From an uncultured Oscillospiraceae bacterium (GTDB lineage Bacteria > Bacillota > Clostridia > Oscillospirales > Oscillospiraceae): 25,860 nt of DNA. The DNA is taken from positions 1 through 25,860 of the forward strand of contig CAKUEH010000034.1 of assembly GCA_934646185.1 (NCBI GenBank), given 5' to 3'. The notes beneath the pieces were generated by a model. It saw nothing but the letters and a program-made list of their open reading frames with translations, had not been told where the DNA came from and searched no databases. Made by a program: the position numbers and the translations under genes. The first letter of the stretch is position 1; each line of letters starts with the position of its first letter. Shown here piece after piece: positions 22,696 through 25,860 of the stretch.

Positions 22696-24033
22696 ATGCT
22701 GCCGGAAGGGTTTGCCGCGCGGATGCGCGCGCTTTTGGGAAGCGAATATGATGAGTTTCTCGCGTCTTTTGACCGGCCGCTGTGTACCGGCCTGCGGAGA
22801 AACCCGCTGAAAACCGGCTTTACGGGCGATCTGACGCGGTTTTCGCTCGCTCCCGTGCCGTGGTGCCCGACAGGGTTTTATGACGACGCGGCCTCCCGGC
22901 CCGGCTTATCGCCGTATCACGCGGCGGGGCTTTACTATTTACAGGAGCCCAGCGCCATGGCCCCGGCGGAGCTTCTGGATCCGCAGCCGGGCGAGCGCGT
23001 GCTCGATCTGTGCGCGGCCCCCGGCGGGAAATCGACCCAGCTGGCGGGGAAGCTGCGCGGGGAAGGGCTGCTGGTCTGCAATGAAATTAACGCCAAGCGC
23101 GCGAAAATCCTCTCCGGGAACATCGAGCGGCTGGGCATCGCCAACGCGCTGGTTCTGAACGAGCACCCGAAGCGCCTGGCCGAGCGCTTTGCGGGCTATT
23201 TTGACAAAATTCTCGTCGACGCCCCCTGCTCCGGCGAGGGCATGTTCCGCAAGGAGGAGGCCGCCGTCACAGACTGGACGGAGGACACGAACGCCATCTG
23301 CGCCAACCGGCAGCTGGAGATCCTGACCTCGGCGGCCGACATGCTCCGGCCCGGCGGGCGGCTGGTTTATTCCACATGCACGTTCTCGCCTGTGGAAAAC
23401 GAGGGCGTGATCTCCGCGTTTTTGTGGAAAAATCCCGGGTTTTCTGTGGAAAAGCCGGACGTTCCGTATTTCTCCCCCGGCAGGCCCAACTGGGTGCCGG
23501 ATCCCGCGCCGGGACTGGAGCACACGTTCCGCCTCTGGCCGCATAAGCTTCTGGGCGAGGGGCACTATGCCGCCGTGCTCCGCAGGGCGGGAGACGAAGC
23601 GCCCGCGGCGCTTTCGCAGGAGCCCGCGGCCAAAGCCCCGCCGGAGCTGAAGGACTTTTGCAGCCAGACCGGCGCCGCGCTGCCGGAAGGGAAGCTGCTG
23701 CGGTTCGGGGACGTGTGCTATCTCGTCCCGCAGAAGCTGCCGGAGATAAAGGGTCTGCGGGTGCTGCGCGCGGGGCTGGAGCTCGGCGCGGTTCTGAAAA
23801 ACCGCTTTGAGCCCGCGCATGCCTGGGCGCTGTGGCTGAAAACACTTGAAAGCAGCGTCTCGTTCGCGGAAGCCGACCCGCTTCTTGCCCGGTATCTGTC
23901 CGGGGACGTGCTGCCGTCCGAAAAACGCGGCTGGACGCTCGTACAGGCGGACGGCCTTTCGCTCGGCTGGGCGAAGGGCGACGGGAACCAGCTCAAAAAT
24001 CACTATCCGAAGGCGCTTCGCCGCCCGGTTTAA
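22696..24033 (+). CDS. RsmF-like RNA (cytosine-5) methyltransferase, NOL1/NOP2/Sun family
   Basis: A 445-residue SAM-dependent enzyme. Visible are the SAM-binding LDLCAAPGGKSTQLA (103-117), DAPCSGEGMFRK (175-186, Cys178 of motif IV) and YSTCTFSPVENE (225-236, catalytic Cys228 of motif VI). The C-terminal 130 residues, ending in LSLGWAKGDGNQLKNHYPK, resemble the extra domain of RsmF/YebU-type rRNA methyltransferases. It probably methylates a cytosine of 16S rRNA; a tRNA target cannot be excluded. GAGGAGG lies eight bases before the ATG. It is the first gene of an operon with the response regulator, 18 bases downstream. Confidence 0.92.
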   Translation: MLPEGFAARMRALLGSEYDEFLASFDRPLCTGLRRNPLKTGFTGDLTRFSLAPVPWCPTGFYDDAASRPGLSPYHAAGLYYLQEPSAMAPAELLDPQPGERVLDLCAAPGGKSTQLAGKLRGEGLLVCNEINAKRAKILSGNIERLGIANALVLNEHPKRLAERFAGYFDKILVDAPCSGEGMFRKEEAAVTDWTEDTNAICANRQLEILTSAADMLRPGGRLVYSTCTFSPVENEGVISAFLWKNPGFSVEKPDVPYFSPGRPNWVPDPAPGLEHTFRLWPHKLLGEGHYAAVLRRAGDEAPAALSQEPAAKAPPELKDFCSQTGAALPEGKLLRFGDVCYLVPQKLPEIKGLRVLRAGLELGAVLKNRFEPAHAWALWLKTLESSVSFAEADPLLARYLSGDVLPSEKRGWTLVQADGLSLGWAKGDGNQLKNHYPKALRRPV

Positions 24034-24051
24034 AAAACAGGAGGATGCACT

Positions 24052-24753
24052 ATGGCAAAGACAGTCCTGATCGTGGAGGATGAACGCGCGATCGTGGAGA
24101 TCCTGAAATTCAATCTCAAGCGCGAGGGCTATGAGACGCTCGAAGCGCTCGACGGCCAGACGGGTCTGCTGCTTGCGCAGACGAAGGATCCGGATCTGAT
24201 CCTGCTGGACGTGATGCTGCCGAAAATGAACGGCTTCGACATCTGCAAGACGCTCCGCGCGGAAAACCGCACCACCCCCATCATCATGCTCACCGCCCGT
24301 GAGGAGGAGATGGACAAGGTCTTCGGACTCGAGACCGGCGCGGACGACTATATGACCAAGCCCTTCTCCATGAAGGAGCTCATGGCCCGCGTCAAGGCGA
24401 ACATCCGCCGCCGCAGCATGGAATACGCCCCGGCGCAGGCGCAGAGCGCGGCAAATACCGTCGAGGCGAACGGCCTGTGTCTGAACCAGGAGACGTATCA
24501 GGTGACGAAAAACGGCGCGCCGGTCGATCTGACGCAGAAGGAATACGATCTGCTGTCCTATCTCATCCGCGAGCGCGGGAAGGTCTTTTCCCGCGAGGAT
24601 CTCATGCAGCGGGTGTGGAATTATGACTATTACGGGGACATGCGCACGGTCGACGTGACGGTGCGGCGGCTGCGCGAAAAGATCGAGGACGACCCCGGCA
24701 AGCCCCAGTACATCCTGACCCGGCGCGGCGTCGGCTATTATTTCGCGGGATAA
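24052..24753 (+). CDS. OmpR/PhoB-family response regulator (WalR/PhoP-like)
   Basis: A 233-residue two-domain regulator. The receiver has the acidic pocket VEDE (8-11), phosphoacceptor Asp53 (LLDVMLPKMNG), the LTARE threonine and the conserved lysine in MTKPFS. The C-terminal winged helix (about 130-233) shows LTQKEYDLLSYL, SREDLMQRVWNYDYYGDMR and VDVTVRRLREKIE, then RRGVGYYF. AGGAGG lies seven bases upstream. The cognate kinase gene begins 33 bases after its stop. The pair most resembles WalRK or PhoPR of Firmicutes; sequence in this window does not separate the two, and the yycH/yycI-type accessory genes usual at walRK would lie beyond the edge. Confidence 0.93.
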   Translation: MAKTVLIVEDERAIVEILKFNLKREGYETLEALDGQTGLLLAQTKDPDLILLDVMLPKMNGFDICKTLRAENRTTPIIMLTAREEEMDKVFGLETGADDYMTKPFSMKELMARVKANIRRRSMEYAPAQAQSAANTVEANGLCLNQETYQVTKNGAPVDLTQKEYDLLSYLIRERGKVFSREDLMQRVWNYDYYGDMRTVDVTVRRLREKIEDDPGKPQYILTRRGVGYYFAG

Positions 24754-24786
24754 CACGCTTCCCCGCGCGAGAAAGGAGGGGCGGCC

Positions 24787-25860
24787 ATGCGGTCCCTGCG
24801 CATGAAGATGGTCATGATCATGGTGATCCTGATCCTGGCCCTGATGCTGACGACGGGCGCGTTTTTGATGAGCGGCGTCAGCAATTTCTACGTATCCCAG
24901 TTCTACGAGCAGATGGAGAGCACGTTTACCCCGGAATTCATCGCCCAGCTGCAGCGGCTCTCGGCGGAGGACAACGCCCCCGCGCAGATGAAGGAGCTTC
25001 TCATGGCGCAGGCCGGGCTCGGCATCGATATCACGGGCCGCAACGTCTACATTCTCGACCAGACCGGTTCCGTGCTCGACAGCTCGAACCAGCGCACGAT
25101 GGTCGTCATGACGCCGAACATTCTCTCCGCCATGAACGGCTCGGTCGGGCAGAACAGCTCGGTCACGGACAACTATATGGATCTGGCCGTGCCGGTCGAA
25201 TCGGACGGGGCGCAGTATATCGCCTACATCCGCGATAACAGAGCCACGGTCGACGCGCTGACGAGCGAGTTGCTGATCATCATCCTGCGCGCGCTGGCGC
25301 TGGGTCTGGTGATCTGCGTGATCCTGTCGTTCCTGCTGTCGCAGATCCTCATTACGCCCATCCGCGCGCTGACCGTCGGGACGAAGCGCGTCGCGGCGGG
25401 GGACTTTGCGAACCGCGTCACGGTCGACAGCCGCGACGAGATCGGCGATCTGACCCGCAACTTCAACCACATGGCAAAGGTCCTGCAGGACACGATCTCC
25501 GAGGCGGAGAACGAACGCAACAAGCTCTCGACGCTGTTTCTGCACATGACCGACGGCGTCGTCGCGTTCAACGCCTCCGGCAGCGTCATCCACTATAACC
25601 CCGCCGCCACGCAGATGCTGGCGCAGAATCTGTCCGGTCAGACGACCTTCGATGAGATCTTCTCGAAGGAGGCCGAGCTCGACACGCTCCTGACGCTGCG
25701 CAGACCGCAGTATATCGAGACGCAGAAGACCGTCGGCGAGCGCGAGCTGGAGCTGTTCATGGCCCCGTTCTCGTCCGACCACGCGCAGGGCGGCGTGCTC
25801 GTCGTCATCCACGACGTCACCGAGCAGCGCAGGAGCGAGCAGCTCAAGCGCGAATTCGTC
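24787..25860 (+). CDS. Sensor histidine kinase (WalK/PhoR-like), partial, 3' end outside window
   Basis: The first 358 codons are present. Topology: membrane helix 1 (about 7-29), an extracellular sensor domain (about 30-160), membrane helix 2 (162-185), HAMP (about 186-240, ITPIRALTVGTKRVAAGDFA and DEIGDLTRNFNHMA) and a PAS domain (about 246-345, MTDGVVAFNASGSVIHYNPA). The window ends at EQLKREFV, directly before the expected H-box (ANVSHELRTP type), so the catalytic part is not visible. AAAGGAGG lies seven bases before the ATG. TM-sensor-TM-HAMP-PAS is the layout of WalK and PhoR, kinases that watch cell-wall synthesis or phosphate. Confidence 0.9.
   Translation, partial: MRSLRMKMVMIMVILILALMLTTGAFLMSGVSNFYVSQFYEQMESTFTPEFIAQLQRLSAEDNAPAQMKELLMAQAGLGIDITGRNVYILDQTGSVLDSSNQRTMVVMTPNILSAMNGSVGQNSSVTDNYMDLAVPVESDGAQYIAYIRDNRATVDALTSELLIIILRALALGLVICVILSFLLSQILITPIRALTVGTKRVAAGDFANRVTVDSRDEIGDLTRNFNHMAKVLQDTISEAENERNKLSTLFLHMTDGVVAFNASGSVIHYNPAATQMLAQNLSGQTTFDEIFSKEAELDTLLTLRRPQYIETQKTVGERELELFMAPFSSDHAQGGVLVVIHDVTEQRRSEQLKREFV

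Noticed and set aside
19653..22751. A 1032-codon open frame on the plus strand
   Set aside because: It is the mirror of the GTPase-nuclease gene, which has family motifs, a ribosome site and a promoter. The plus reading is rich in Arg, His and Gln with no recognisable domain, as expected for antisense frames in GC-rich DNA.
22939..25812. A 957-codon open frame on the minus strand
   Set aside because: Spans three well-supported plus-strand genes in antisense; composition is that of a shadow frame.

Overview
The window reads as chromosomal DNA of a GC-rich Gram-positive anaerobe of the Clostridia, most likely an Oscillospiraceae-type gut bacterium. The signs are SLH surface-layer anchoring, an RNase Y gene, a B. 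subtilis-type BirA operator in front of bioY, a WalRK/PhoPR-like two-component pair, near-consensus sigma-A promoters, AGGAGG ribosome sites, and several families of short palindromic repeats between genes. The taxonomic placement is inference from these traits; there is no rRNA or tRNA here.

Layout. (1) 1-665, minus: 5' part of a ygeY-type M20 hydrolase. (2) 6811-893, minus: a five-gene envelope-polymer acylation operon resembling dlt (acyl-adenylating ligase, GNAT protein, acyl carrier protein, MBOAT acyltransferase, and an SGNH-like transferase fused to a CE4 polysaccharide deacetylase). The MBOAT ends in a FxYxxF-type hexapeptide, matching the tyrosine acyl-shuttle motif known from DltX. 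(3) 6970-7926, plus: a PfkB sugar kinase, followed by about 600 bp of nested inverted repeats. (4) 10178-8531, minus: ECF-like sigma factor and a membrane-anchored putative anti-sigma protein, preceded by a 274-bp element with 26-bp terminal inverted repeats. (5) 10594-12009, plus: membrane protein with an E2/CAT-like acyltransferase domain, apparently leaderless. (6) 12070-13158: three paralogous elements of about 300 bp, each with a plus promoter, a 27-codon ORF, long-range complementary arms and an opposing strong minus promoter. (7) 15905-13233, minus: a large SLH surface protein. (8) birA and bioY, divergent around a BirA box. (9) 18191-19744, plus: rny. (10) 22373-19788, minus: a TetM/EF-G-like GTPase fused to a YacP/Rae1-like NYN nuclease domain. 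(11) 22696 to the end, plus: a NOL1/NOP2/Sun RNA methyltransferase, an OmpR-family response regulator and a histidine kinase cut by the window end.

How it fits together. Much of the window concerns the cell envelope: the acylation/deacetylation operon, the SLH protein (whose family binds secondary cell-wall polymers), the sigma/anti-sigma pair and the WalK/PhoR-like kinase. A second theme is translation and RNA: RNase Y, the Sun-type methyltransferase and the GTPase-nuclease fusion. The most unusual structure is the triplicated 27-aa peptide element at 12070-13158. Its peptide is conserved through synonymous changes, its RNA helices are kept by compensatory changes, and it carries convergent promoters bounded by outward terminators. 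Next come the acylation operon with its C-terminal shuttle motif and transferase-deacetylase fusion, and the GTPase-nuclease fusion.
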